Shown: in pieces, positions 43,851 to 53,489 of the stretch
Numbering within the stretch: position 1 is the stretch's first letter
Layout: every line of letters begins with the position of its first letter
Source: Nilaparvata lugens
Lineage: Eukaryota; Arthropoda; Insecta; Hemiptera; Delphacidae
Length of the DNA: 64,000 nucleotides
Direction of reading: 5' to 3'
NCBI RefSeq assembly: GCF_014356525.2
Contig: NC_052518.1
Span: 34,919,705 to 34,983,704, forward strand
Notes under the pieces: generated by a model
Databases searched by the model: none
Told to the model about the DNA's origin: nothing
The model's input: the letters and a program-made list of their open reading frames with translations, nothing else
Program-made: the position numbers and the translations under genes

Positions 43851-43990
43851 TGTGTGTGTGTGTATGTGTGTGTGTGTGTATTTTATATAGAGTGAGAACA
43901 AAATATTGGTTTAATTACATGATGATGAGATTATGATGGTGATGGAAAATCCTTCATCCAGGCAGGCCACCGCCCACAATGGTGTTAGGG
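43738..43990. repeat. Duplicated segment with (TG)n, copy 2
   Basis: Second copy of the 42938-43130 segment: GGAGGTAAAGAGTGTG, a long (TG)n (about 43781-43878), TTATATAGAGTGAGA, GTTTAATTACAT and CAGGCCACC. The leftward gene that once ended here, if any, is not open. It suggests a tandem gene duplication in which one copy decayed or became part of the RING gene 3' region. Confidence 0.7.
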
Positions 43991-44049
43991 GGGAAAAGGT
44001 AAGGATGGGGATTAGGCTAGGTTTGGGGTGGGGATAGGAATTGATGCTA

Positions 44050-44649
44050 TTAAGGAGATTGCCTGATGCTAAGCCAGCCATCGACCCATCTGCGGCAATA
44101 CCTGCATTTTCTTGCACTTAGCAAGCATAATTTGCATGCAAGGTGCATGCAGGGGAGGAGAAGACACAAGAAGTTATCAACTATTCTGCATACAGAACAT
44201 ACACTAGTGACATGATGTCGATGATCTGGCTCATCATCATCGACATCATCATCATCATCATCATCATCATCAACTCGTATGTTCTGTGTGTAGAGCTGAC
44301 TCCTGATTTGGACATTTCTTCTTAAAAAGGTCATTATCCTCCTCTCCTCAAAGCTGTTGTATGGTGCTAGGGTTGAGGAAGTGGAGGAGGAGGATTGTGG
44401 TCTGTGAATGGGGGATGAAGGCAGTGAATCTGCACTGCTAACATTATCAATATCACAGAGTGATGAGGATGGTGGGCGGGTGTATGGGGGTGTCGGAGAT
44501 GATGGTTGGGAGCTGGGGGGATGGATGTATGAGGGGGTCTGGGATAATGGTCGGGAGCTGTATGGTGGGGGTGGGCCATACGGTGGGGGTGGGGAATGAG
44601 AATAGGGGGGAAGGTAAGTTGGCTGCTCCTCATTATTGTTGCTGCTCAT
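44050..44649 (-). CDS. RING-finger protein with PPPY motifs
   Basis: 199 codons from the ATG at 44647-44649. A strong acceptor (ATTTTTTTCCAG) ends only two bases before the ATG on the minus strand. The N-terminal 95 residues are Pro/Ser-rich with two PPPY motifs (SPPPPYGPPPPYSS), known docking sites for WW domains of NEDD4-type ubiquitin ligases used by many viruses for budding. A helix (FEERRIMTFLRRNVQIRS) and an Asp run from (GAT)n follow. Residues about 149-186 are a complete C3HC4 RING: C-S-V-C, then LPCMHLACKLC, then KCRYC. All eight metal ligands are present. IAP-like proteins and viral E3 ligases carry such C-terminal RINGs. It is probably an E3 ubiquitin ligase acting on host or viral targets; the substrate is unknown. 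No damage seen. Confidence 0.8.
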   Translation of the reverse strand: MSSNNNEEQPTYLPPYSHSPPPPYGPPPPYSSRPLSQTPSYIHPPSSQPSSPTPPYTRPPSSSLCDIDNVSSADSLPSSPIHRPQSSSSTSSTLAPYNSFEERRIMTFLRRNVQIRSQLYTQNIRVDDDDDDDDDVDDDEPDHRHHVTSVCSVCRIVDNFLCLLLPCMHLACKLCLLSARKCRYCRRWVDGWLSIRQSP

Positions 44650-44778
44650 GTCTGGAAAAAAATGACATACACACCTTCATCAAAACAAAAGTGCAACACA
44701 TAAAAACCAGCAAAAAATCAATAAGTCTCTTTATTGTGTCGAGAGAGAGAGATTGAGACTGGGTCAATGAGACACTCA

Positions 44779-45646
44779 CCAGCAAAACAAAAAAATCAAT
44801 AAGATGACTTACTTTGTCAGGAGACGGAGAGAGAGGGAGTGAATGGTTGGTTGGTTGGTTGGTTGTCTGTGTGTGTTTTTACTGTAAAGACAGAAGATGG
44901 GACTGATCACACACACACAAAGTAGCCTACTACTCACTCAAGAGAAGACGATTGTGTGCACAAGTGACAAAGTGTTAACCCCATTTTATAAAATATTGCC
45001 TGAGCTGAGGGGTGCATGTTGGTGGTGACAGAGAGGGTTGCGGGGTGGCAGGGGGGCGGCGGCGGCAGCAGGCAACGATTGTCGTCAACAACAACCTATA
45101 ATTATTTTTTTCTGTTGTCGTGTAAAAGAACAAAACCCCCTAATTTGCGTGTGTATGTAATTATTGCTGCCTGCTGCTTCATGCGAATCTCAACATGTAA
45201 TTACACAAAACACGCAGCTCTGGTGCACACACACCCCCCGCCAACTGTAATTAACACTGTTGTGGTGTGTTATTTGCATTCCTTCCTTCCACAGCACGAA
45301 ATAAGTGACTGGTGTGTCGTCACTCCTCCCTCCCTCCCTCCTCTGTGTGTCTGTGCTGGTGGCAAAGGGGTGGAGTTCTTGCATCAGCAGAGAATATGCA
45401 AGACGCAAAAAACATTTTTGAATAATTGAGATGACTACAAGAGTCTACTAGCCTACCCTATCATTATCCCTCCACCCTCGCCACCCACTTCTGTTGAGAC
45501 TTACCTCCACACCGCACTTCTCCTGTTTGTAAATGTCATAAAACAGTTTCAATTTGACCAGAATGTTTATTGCTGCCTGAAAACTAAAACGGAACACTTC
45601 TCTCTCTAAAAAACAACTACTCACCATTGAAAGCAATCACACTTAC
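44779..45646 (-). promoter_or_regulatory. Cluster of splice sites: 5' leader of the leftward genes
   Basis: On the minus strand five near-consensus donors occur: 45646 (GCTG/GTAAGT), 45624 (AATG/GTGAGT), 45504 (GGAG/GTAAGT), 44822 (CAAA/GTAAGT) and 44779 (GCTG/GTGAGT). A good acceptor (CTTCTGTCTTTACAG) ends at 44882, giving a 59-base exon 44881-44823. With the acceptors at 44652 and 43685 just before two ATGs, this suggests alternative leader splicing of the leftward genes. No long conserved ORF lies here. Confidence 0.55.
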
Positions 45647-45740
45647 CAGCCATCCAGCCAGCAGCAGCCTGTGTATGCATTCATTATTATTGATTGAGAA
45701 ATAACAATTGTCATCGTTGTTAACAAAAATTTCTTCAAAG
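45647..45740. promoter_or_regulatory. Likely divergent control region and rightward leader
   Basis: Lies between the first leftward donor (45646) and the rightward donor CAAAG/GTATGT (45741). Transcripts of both blocks probably start in or near this stretch. I see no clear TATA box. Inferred from splice-site geometry only. Confidence 0.4.
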
Positions 45741-45854
45741 GTATGTTTCACAACTCTTACTACAACTATATCATATTATTTTTTTGTATCTTCTTCTTCT
45801 TCTTCTTCTTTTCTTATTAAAATTATTTCAAAGTAAAAAAATCTGAAAACCTCT

Positions 45855-45896
<42 letters not shown>

Positions 45897-45932
45897 ACAC
45901 ATACAAACATATTTTGTTTTTCTGTTTTGCAG
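45741..45932 (+). other. Predicted leader intron before the first rightward replication-block gene
   Basis: Donor CTTCAAAG/GTATGT at 45741; acceptor TTTTTCTGTTTTGCAG ending at 45932, directly before the ATG at 45933. It contains (CTT)n and (GA)n tracts. Length 192 bases. Confidence 0.65.
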
Positions 45933-46547
45933 ATGTTCTCATCTAAGAGAAGACACATGGCAAACATATTAAAAAAAGATATGGGTTTAAACGAGCTAAA
46001 ATCACCACTTTCTTTACTAACTTTATCCAAAGAGGCTAGCATAAATGCAATTTTCTATGGAGCAGATTTGAGCAGCATACCCAAATCAATGCAATCTCAG
46101 ATTTTAGAATATGGTGAAAATTGTGAATTACAACATACATCTAGCAGCAGCAGACGCAATGGCATTCTTTCTAAATTGTATGCCATATGCAAAAGACTCG
46201 ATATTAAAGACCTCATGAACATGATTGCAGCTGAACACTTGACGTGTGAAGATGTTACAGCATTGTATCTGCAAAATCTTGACTTTCAAGAAGAAGAAGA
46301 AGAAGAAGAAGATGCTGCTGATTACATATCGTTTGATAAACAACAGCGTATAGATTTAACAAAAGATTTTCATTTGCCATCATGTTTGGAGCACCAGTGT
46401 CTATGTCCCATAAATACTCTAGTAACGTACAAATGTCGTTGTCAGGATTTCTTTGACATTACATCACATATGTTTAAATTTCAAAATAAGAGTAGATATA
46501 TCGATCCATTCATTTTGAGAGAAATTAACCCGGAGAGATATCGTTGA
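45933..46547 (+). CDS. Unknown protein, first gene of the right block
   Basis: 204 codons from ATG 45933, which follows the splice acceptor AG immediately. It starts basic (MFSSKRRHMANILKKDMGLN), then mostly helical (SLLTLSKEASINAIFY, NGILSKLYAICKRLDIKDLM, IAAEHLTCEDVTALYLQNLD), with poly-Glu from (GAA)n. It ends with a Cys cluster (PSCLEHQCLCPINTLVTYKC, then RCQDFF) that could bind zinc. No internal stop. No family recognised. Its place upstream of the DNA polymerase suggests a replication or early regulatory role, which is inference. Confidence 0.55.
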   Translation: MFSSKRRHMANILKKDMGLNELKSPLSLLTLSKEASINAIFYGADLSSIPKSMQSQILEYGENCELQHTSSSSRRNGILSKLYAICKRLDIKDLMNMIAAEHLTCEDVTALYLQNLDFQEEEEEEEDAADYISFDKQQRIDLTKDFHLPSCLEHQCLCPINTLVTYKCRCQDFFDITSHMFKFQNKSRYIDPFILREINPERYR

Positions 46548-46708
46548 CAGAAACCCCAAAGAGTATACTTTTGATTTTATTATGAGAAACCTAATGTATT
46601 TTCACTACTATAGGTAGTGGACACACTAATAATGATAACACACTAACATGAAAAATACTAGAGTAAATATTATCATAGCATTTTTTTTTCTAGTGTAAAA
46701 AAATTATA
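46548..46708 (+). other. Intergenic region with a splice acceptor
   Basis: About 160 bases. TTTTTTTTTTCTAG ends at 46693, 15 bases before the next ATG, so the next gene may also be reached by splicing. No small ORF seen. Confidence 0.5.
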
Positions 46709-47197
46709 ATGACACCAAATGAACGATGGACCTGTGTCGAATTACAAAAAGATATGGAAAGTTTGTGTAATTTAGTTAGAAATATGAAAATAACCTATTC
46801 ATCATACAGTTTAGTATTGAATAATGCTAGAAGGATTGCTAATAATGGTTGGTATCTTCCATTCCGTTTGTTGCACGTACCTCCATGTTCTTTCGAACAT
46901 ATTCTAGCCATGGATGGTGAAATCTGGTATTACAATTGTATAAAATTAACTTTTCGATTATACCACTTGGACTCATATATCACTCATAAATACACACTAA
47001 ATTCACCGTCGTTTGTGAATTATAATTGGTGGTCTGGTCTTTTTCCAAGAAGCACACCCACAACAACAAATGGACGAACTTTAGGTGACTGCTATCAAAA
47101 TTTACTCGCAGACATAGGTAAAATCAATTGTTTAAAGGAAGAACAAGTTCAAGATCAAACATTATCATTGTGTAATAAACTATTTTGTACCGAATAA
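46709..47197 (+). CDS. Unknown protein, second gene of the right block
   Basis: 162 codons from ATG 46709. It opens MTPNERWTCVELQKDMESLC, with helical character to about residue 55 (YSLVLNNARRIANNGW), then an aromatic-rich segment (WYLPFRLLHVPPCSFEHILA, WYYNCIKLTFRLYHLDSYIT, FVNYNWWSGLFPRS) and a short helical end. No stops, no low-complexity insert: unusually clean for this element. No family recognised. Confidence 0.55.
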   Translation: MTPNERWTCVELQKDMESLCNLVRNMKITYSSYSLVLNNARRIANNGWYLPFRLLHVPPCSFEHILAMDGEIWYYNCIKLTFRLYHLDSYITHKYTLNSPSFVNYNWWSGLFPRSTPTTTNGRTLGDCYQNLLADIGKINCLKEEQVQDQTLSLCNKLFCTE

Positions 47198-47215
47198 ATA
47201 CCATGACTTTCACAG

Positions 47216-47556
47216 ATGTCAGCAGAAGAATTAGTCAGAGCAATTACAGCAGAAACAGCTTCTTATAAATTTACGAGCTTACAAGAACTGATACCAGATC
47301 AAAACTATCCTATGATTAGTGCTGCACATTTGAAAACACAACATGGTGATAGAATTCTAGTGAAACTTGAAGTTGGTGGCCACAACAAGTCATTCGTTTT
47401 ACCAGAACGCTACTTCAATGAGAAAATGTTCAAATTTGACGAAAAAAGAATAAAATCGACATGACTGGTTATTTGATATCTGTTCAACCATATGGTAGAA
47501 CATTTAATATTGAAGTAAACCAAAGCGAGTGTACATCATCATCATCATCACAATAG
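47216..47556 (+). pseudogene. Small OB-fold-like protein, frame change near the end
   Basis: The first frame (47216-47464, 82 codons) starts at an ATG that directly follows the acceptor CTTTCACAG. The block YKFTSLQELIPDQNYPMISA then HGDRILVKLEVGGHNKSFVL and LPERYF matches a small beta-rich protein I recall from many arthropod Maverick-like elements ('L-x-x-x-x-Y-P-I ... T-K-Y-G-x-x-I-x-V-x-L'). After FDEKRIKST the frame stops, while a neighbouring frame from 47461 gives GYLISVQPYGRTFNIEVN, a plausible last strand. Hence a one- or two-base indel. An OB-fold single-stranded-DNA-binding role next to the polymerase is inference. Confidence 0.6.
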
Positions 47557-47575
47557 AAAAACAAAAAAAAAACAG

Positions 47576-47655
47576 GTAATAATCTATTTTTTTATTGTTA
47601 CTTTGAGTGTAAATATTGTTGCTGTATTATGTTTTTTCTATTTTTTCTACCGTAG
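47576..47655 (+). other. Predicted leader intron before the DNA polymerase
   Basis: Donor AAACAG/GTAATA at 47576 and acceptor TTTTTTCTACCGTAG ending at 47655, 80 bases, T-rich. The polymerase ATG follows at 47680. Confidence 0.5.
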
Positions 47656-47679
47656 GTAATTGTAGTAGTAACTACAAAT

Positions 47680-50600
47680 ATGGCTCCTATTAAACGGAAA
47701 AGATTGGCCCAAACTGCAGAAGAAGAAGAAAAAAGTACATTGCTGCAGCCAGGTGTTAGTGGAGCGGGGAAAATAAAGGACAAAACAGATAGATATAATC
47801 TGTTTAGTTTATTAGAGAATGAATTTAGAGGTTGTCTAAAAACTTATTATTATAACAATTTTGCTCATAGTAAATCCGGTCACGAACCATTTATAGACTA
47901 TAACCCAATGTTTAATGGTTTAGAGAATTATATTTACAGTCTATTGGCTCACGAGTTTCATGCAAGCGGCTCTTTAAAGTTCAATATTGTTGTGGAATCT
48001 ACATACCAGAAAATCAATAAAGACAGTGAAGAAATTGTTGAGATAGCCGATGTGGCTTTAAAAACAATCAATTCCATTGTAACATCACTAGACAATCTAC
48101 AAAAACAGATTTGCGATTCATTTTTTAATTTACTCATAGAAGAGACAAATTATCAAGGTAAATCCAATGGTTGGTCCTTACAAAATATTGATGGATTGAT
48201 GCTAAGAATTAATAGATACAGACCATTGAAAGATCCAGAGGGGTCTTCATATATTAAGCTACCAAACAGTATAACGTCTAAACATTGTATCATAAACCCG
48301 CAGAATCAAACAGATTCTAAATGTTTTATGTATGCGTTGCTAGCGCGACACATTAAAGGTAAATGTAAATATCGTGTTGATAATCGTTATTATCGTTTGT
48401 TAAACAAGAACAATCCAATATATAATTTCAATAACATTGATTTTCCAACCCCAATTTGTCAACTAGATAGATTCGAAAAGGATAACCCAACAGTTTTTGT
48501 TAATGTATACGGAATTGACAATAAAAATCTAATTTATCCGCGTCAAATTAGCAAAACAACTAGACAAGACCACTTTGATTTATTACTGCTTGTTGAAAAA
48601 GCGGACACCGATGATGATGATGAGGAGGAGGGTGGGAGTGAAGGGGATGAGGAAACAACTGATGTAGCTACATGTAAAGTAGAAACCAAAACTCACTATT
48701 GTTTAATTGTTGATTTTGAAAAACTTATTAGGAAACAACTAACTAAACATCATGGAAAAATAGTAATCTGTCATTGATGTTTCACTTATTATAACTATAG
48801 TTTAGATGGAGAAAAATGAATGAAATGACATGAAGAATATTGTTCTCAGCAAAAAGTTACAGGAGTTTCTATGCCTAAAATGCAAGAGGATAGATCACCA
48901 CCATTTTTAGAATTTAAAAACCCATTGAGAAAGTATAAACTACCCCTAAGCTGTTATGCTGATTTCGAATGTCTTCTCGTTAAACCATCATCATCATCAT
49001 TACCACCAGCAAACTCAGAGTCTGATTATGATGATGATGTACCGGACAGATGATGATGATGATGATGATGGTGGTGGTGATAATGGAGAAGCCAAGGCAA
49101 CAGGTGAAATCGATAGCACTGCACGGAGAAGGTCAAAGAGAGGGAATCTAACAACAACAAAAACCAAACATAACCATGTTGTCATGTCCTACTGTTTGTA
49201 TTTTGTTAGAGATGAAACACGAATACTGGACAGTTCGCCACTATCACAGAAAATACAGTCGCGTCCTATACTCTATAGAGGATAAAATGCTGCCATACAT
49301 TTTCTAACCACTTTAACTAAATATGCTACCCAGGTCATAGAGTCGTTAGATGAACATCATATTGGCATGTACCCATTAACTAGAGAACAAGAGCAAATGC
49401 ATTCTGATGCAAAATTTTGCAATGCATGCGAAAAGCCTTTTGAAAACGATAAAGTTTATGATCATTGTCATCTCACTGGATACTACAGGACTGCTCTTTG
49501 CAATGCATGTAACTTACAAAGACAACATCAAACATACATCACAGTATTTCTACACAATTCAGCATCTTATGACACCCACCTAATTGTCTCTGCACTCGGT
49601 TCCGTTTGTAGTAATAAATTTGAAAAATTACACATAATTCCAAAGACAAGTGAAAAGTATATATCATTTACTATACAATTGACCAATCGACTCTATCTCA
49701 GATTTTTTGATTCATACAAATTTCTACCCAATAGTTTGGATTCGTTAACCTCTAACCTACTACAACCAGCTGGTCTTACACCAACTATTGAGCAAATAGC
49801 TTGTATTCTCAAACACACATCAAAACATTCCGAACATCAAAGTTTACCTTTTTTATCACGTAAAGGAATTTTTCCATACGAATATTGTGATTCTTGGGCT
49901 AAAATGAATGAGGAAAGTTTACCACCTATAGAAGAATTTTACAGTTCTCTTTGTGATAGTACAATAAGTGCAGACGATTATCGGCATGCACAAAAGGTTT
50001 GGAAACACTTCAATTGTCGCACACTTGGTCAATACAGTGACTTATATTTGAAAACAGACGTACTACTCCTAGCTGACATAATGGAATCTATTCGCAACAT
50101 TAGTCTCGAGATTTTCAAACTTGACCCAGCTCACTATTATACACTGCCTGGCTTTTCTTTTGACGCTATGCTTAAATATACTAAAATTAAGTTAGAACTT
50201 TTGACAGATTACTCGATGTACGCATTTTTCCATTCCTCTATCAGGGGTGGAATAGTTACGTGTGTTCACAGACATGCATTTGCAAATAATCCCTACACTG
50301 GAGCACCTTACAATACCGAAAAACCCAACAGTTTTCTAGCTGTTTTGGACATAAATAATTTATACGGTCTTTCGATGTCTCATTCTCTCCCGAGACAAAA
50401 TTTTGCTTGGATGAGTTGACACGAAAAAGACAATGCTGTTGCCAACATGAAAAATTGGAGCAAGGACCAAACAGTAGGCTATGTTTTGGAAGTCGACATT
50501 GAATATCTGGTAGAATTACATGACATGCACAATGATTTTCCTTTTCTGGCAAGAAATCAAAAAGTTTACCCATCCAATCAGACTCGACTCATAACCTCAC

Positions 50601-51736
50601 TTACAAATCACACAAATTATGTATGCCACTATTTACTGTTGAAACAAGCAATAGAACACGGATTGAAATTGACAAACATTCGTAGAGGCATTTCTTTTGA
50701 ACAAAGCAAATTTCTAGAACCATACATAAGTTTGAACACACAGCTAAGATAACAGTCTAAGAATAAATTTCAAAAAGATTTCCACAAATTACTCAACAAT
50801 GTAATTTTCGGTAAATCTTGTATGCATTTATGGAAACAAATGGATTTAAAGTTGATTAATAACGAGAAATCGCTATTGAAATATATTGCTCGTCCCTCGT
50901 TCAAAGATTGTTTGATTTTTGGGAAGAACATATGTGGTATAACTCTACACAAAGAGAATATTTTGCTAAACAACCCTATTTACATTGGTTTTTCGATTTT
51001 AGATTTGAGTAAAACAGTAATGTATTCATTCCATTATGATGTAATTAAAAAGATATATGGTCCCCTTGCCAAGCTCCTGTATCAAGATACTGATAGTCTG
51101 TTCTACCTGATTAAAACCGCGGATTTCTATTGTGACATAAGGACAAATGAAGATTTAAAATATTGGCTAGACACATCAAATTATCCTGTAGATCACCCAG
51201 GTTATTCTATACATAACCATATGGTTGTTGGTAAGATGAAAGATGAATTTGCTTCTAAAGCTCCTTATCAGTTTCTGGGTTTACGGTCAAAACTATGGGC
51301 ATGTAGATTGTATAATGAAATTATTGGTCAGCAACAGCAACATTTTGATAAAGAAACAGAATATAGATTAGAGATTGAACGTAAAGTAGGACTAATTAAA
51401 AAGGCTAAAGGGGTAAAACGATGTATATTGTCACGCAAATTAACAGCTCAACATCCAAAGTCTAATCAATACATTTCATTTCAAGACTATTTAAATTGCC
51501 TATTTGAAGGTAGAGAGGTGTACAGAAGCCAGAATTTAATTAGATCAAAAAACCATAAAGTAATGACAATTAGTCAAAATAGAAAGGCGCTTAGTTGTCA
51601 AGATGAAAAAAGGTATATCTGTAGTGATAAAATTAGTACATTAGCTTTAGGACACTATAAAATTCCACTATTAACAGATGAGAATTTGGCTGTTGCGTCT
51701 TCTTCTTCCTCTACCTCCACATCCTCCTCTCCTTAA
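47680..51736 (+). pseudogene. Protein-primed family B DNA polymerase, six stops and one frame change
   Basis: The replicative polymerase of the element, about 1,350 codons in all. The N-terminal part (47680-48777) has the usual long head with SKHCIINPQNQTDSKCFMYA. Exonuclease motif Exo I is LSCYADFECLL (48945-48977), and a later exonuclease block reads FLHNSASYDTHL. A Cys-His insert FCNACEKPFENDKVYDHCHL ... ALCNACN (about 49417-49520) resembles endonuclease VII zinc sites. Polymerase motif A is FLAVLDINNLYGLSMS, motif B LNNVIFGKS, motif C LLYQDTDSLFYL. Breaks: TGA at 48775-48777 and two more TGA before 48871 in the first frame; a frame change inside the GAT repeat at about 49024-49072; TAA 49283-49285; TGA 50417-50419; TAA 50750-50752. 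All catalytic motifs are still recognisable. Confidence 0.92.
49024..49075. repeat. (GAT)n triplet tract inside the polymerase gene
   Basis: About 14 GAT/GGT triplets with a one-base phase slip. The polymerase changes frame here. Confidence 0.8.
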
Positions 51737-53374
51737 CCCTTAAAGAAAAAACATCTTCTAGTAGCAATAATTTTATTTGATGTGTTACAGATGATATCAA
51801 AAATTATTAGGTTGAATGTTGATGCCATCAAAATAAGCTACAATATTGATCAACAGTGCATGAGAATAAGACATGCAGATTCTGCGATTGTATCAGCTTG
51901 TGTTCAACAAGAAAATTGTGGAACTTATTGTGTTTCATTTTCAAAATGAAACAAATTCATATTCATAATAAATATAAATTCATATTCAAAATGAATATCA
52001 ACAGATTATTATTTGAAATTGAATTGACAGTACGAAAAAGTGATTTTACATGTGTTGAAACAATTGTAAAGTCAAACAGTGCGTCATTTTACTTCTCGTC
52101 ATTTCTTTTGAAAGGTGCATAATTATTAATAGTGAAATACTCCTCACCATCTTCAACCTTATATTGTGGCTTGTATGCCACCACTAAGACTCTATAGTGT
52201 CTGTGTGTTTATTCATGTTTTTATATATAAATCTTTCACTTATTGTTGTATGTTACTAGCAACACTGACACTATTTGTTTGTTATTCAGAAGAAAATCAT
52301 AGTGTTTTTTTAAAAAAAGGATATGTATGTGTTTGTGAAATCAAATTTGTGACTTGTATGTCACTAACACACTCTATAGTGTTTCACATGTTCATAATAA
52401 AAAAAATCTTTCACTTATTAATATTATCATTATATGTTAATAACACTCTTGTTTGTTATACAATACACTCACTCTTGTTTGTTATTCAGAAGAAAATCAA
52501 AAAAAAGTTTTTGTGTGTTCATTCCATAATGTGTTAATAAAAAAGCATAACTAAATCACACTGTGTCTCTCTCTTTCTTTCTTCTCTATTCCTAACTCAA
52601 ACTACACTAAACACACAACTGAAAACTGTGTCAGTTGTTATTCTAGAGGAAAATCAATATAGCAAGCTTGTCTTGTGACAGTTTTTACATGCCCTACCCC
52701 AATGGGGAAGGGGTAGAAAAAAAAGTAGTTGTGTAGGCCACAAAGCACTACAAGCAATAGTAACAAATTATTCATTCATTCCCAACAACAATTATTCAGC
52801 CTTCATTCCTCCCAGCTTGTTAGCCAAAAAGGAGAAAATCAAATAGCTCATAGTTACAAGCTAAGTAAAAGGAAAGTAACAGAGGTAAGAAACACGGGGT
52901 TTGCTTATGCAACCCGCAGTACATCAAATCAATACTCTGGGTCTGGTGTCTTTTCACTGAAAACCTTACTGGGTAAGGTGGAAATCAATAGTTAGAGTGC
53001 TAATATTAATATTTAATTTCAATAGCCTATTAGATGCACAACAATATTGTGTGTGTCTGTGAAATCAATACTTGGTCACTGAGTGCTGTGTGCGCGCTAA
53101 AGAGGTAAGTGTAATTTGAATGCCAAAAGCAGCAGGGAAAAAGGAGGAAGTCAATAGTGTTGATGGTACTACTTCTAAATATTTAATTTCAATAGCCTAT
53201 TTCATACTACAACATACAATTGAGTGTGTGTCTGTGAAATCAAATCAATACTTGGACACTGAGCATGCGTGCACCCTGCTTATGGCGGGAAAAAGATTTT
53301 CAGGTGGAAAAATCTAGTTTGAAGAAAGAAAAAAAAGGAGGGAAATTTGTTGTGGTGGGAAATTTCAAGGTCAA
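51737..53374. other. Non-coding right arm of the Maverick with imperfect tandem repeats
   Basis: No convincing ORF on either strand; the frame at 51856-52122 lacks an ATG and conserved features. Two repeat pairs are visible. The first is about 52170-52305 and 52354-52500 (TCTATAGTGT, AAATCTTTCACTTATT, TTTGTTATTCAGAAGAAAAT). The second is about 53011-53083 and 53181-53263 (ATTTAATTTCAATAGCCTAT, GTGTGTCTGTGAAATCAA, TGAG). It may hold a decayed spliced gene or an origin/control region. Confidence 0.5.
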
Positions 53375-53375
53375 G

Positions 53376-53403
53376 TGACGTCACTGAACAGCTGATGACG
53401 TCA
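53376..53403. promoter_or_regulatory. Two consensus CRE/ATF sites with an E-box between
   Basis: Perfect TGACGTCA palindromes at 53376-53383 and 53396-53403 (20 bp apart, two helical turns), with CAGCTG at 53389-53394. A near site (TGTCATGTCA) follows. Known binding sequence for ATF/CREB proteins; activity here is inference. Confidence 0.6.
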
Positions 53404-53441
53404 CTAACCAACTGTCATGTCACCCCCCCCAACTCAGCCAA

Positions 53442-53486
53442 GGGCGGAGGGCGGGTGGGGGACGATGGTGGGGGAGGGGTGGGGGG
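53442..53486 (+). promoter_or_regulatory. G-rich tract, potential G-quadruplex and GC boxes
   Basis: Seven runs of three or more G within 45 bases on the plus strand, including GGGCGG, ending four bases before the right inverted repeat. Striking in DNA this AT-rich. Confidence 0.7.
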
Positions 53487-53489
53487 AAA

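Noticed and set aside
43671..43901. Thr-His repeat ORF
   Set aside because: Translation of a (TG)n microsatellite on the minus strand.
47680..51736. Possible reassigned TGA codon in the element, because many in-frame stops are TGA
   Set aside because: TGA also ends intact genes (for example the capsid candidate at 42730-42732), TGG is used normally, and TAA stops and frame changes occur too. Decay is simpler.
51856..52122. 88-codon ORF in the right arm of the Maverick
   Set aside because: No ATG at its start, AT-driven composition and repeated words; no conserved block.
53120..53317. 65-codon ORF near the right end
   Set aside because: Overlaps an imperfect tandem repeat and shows no domain.
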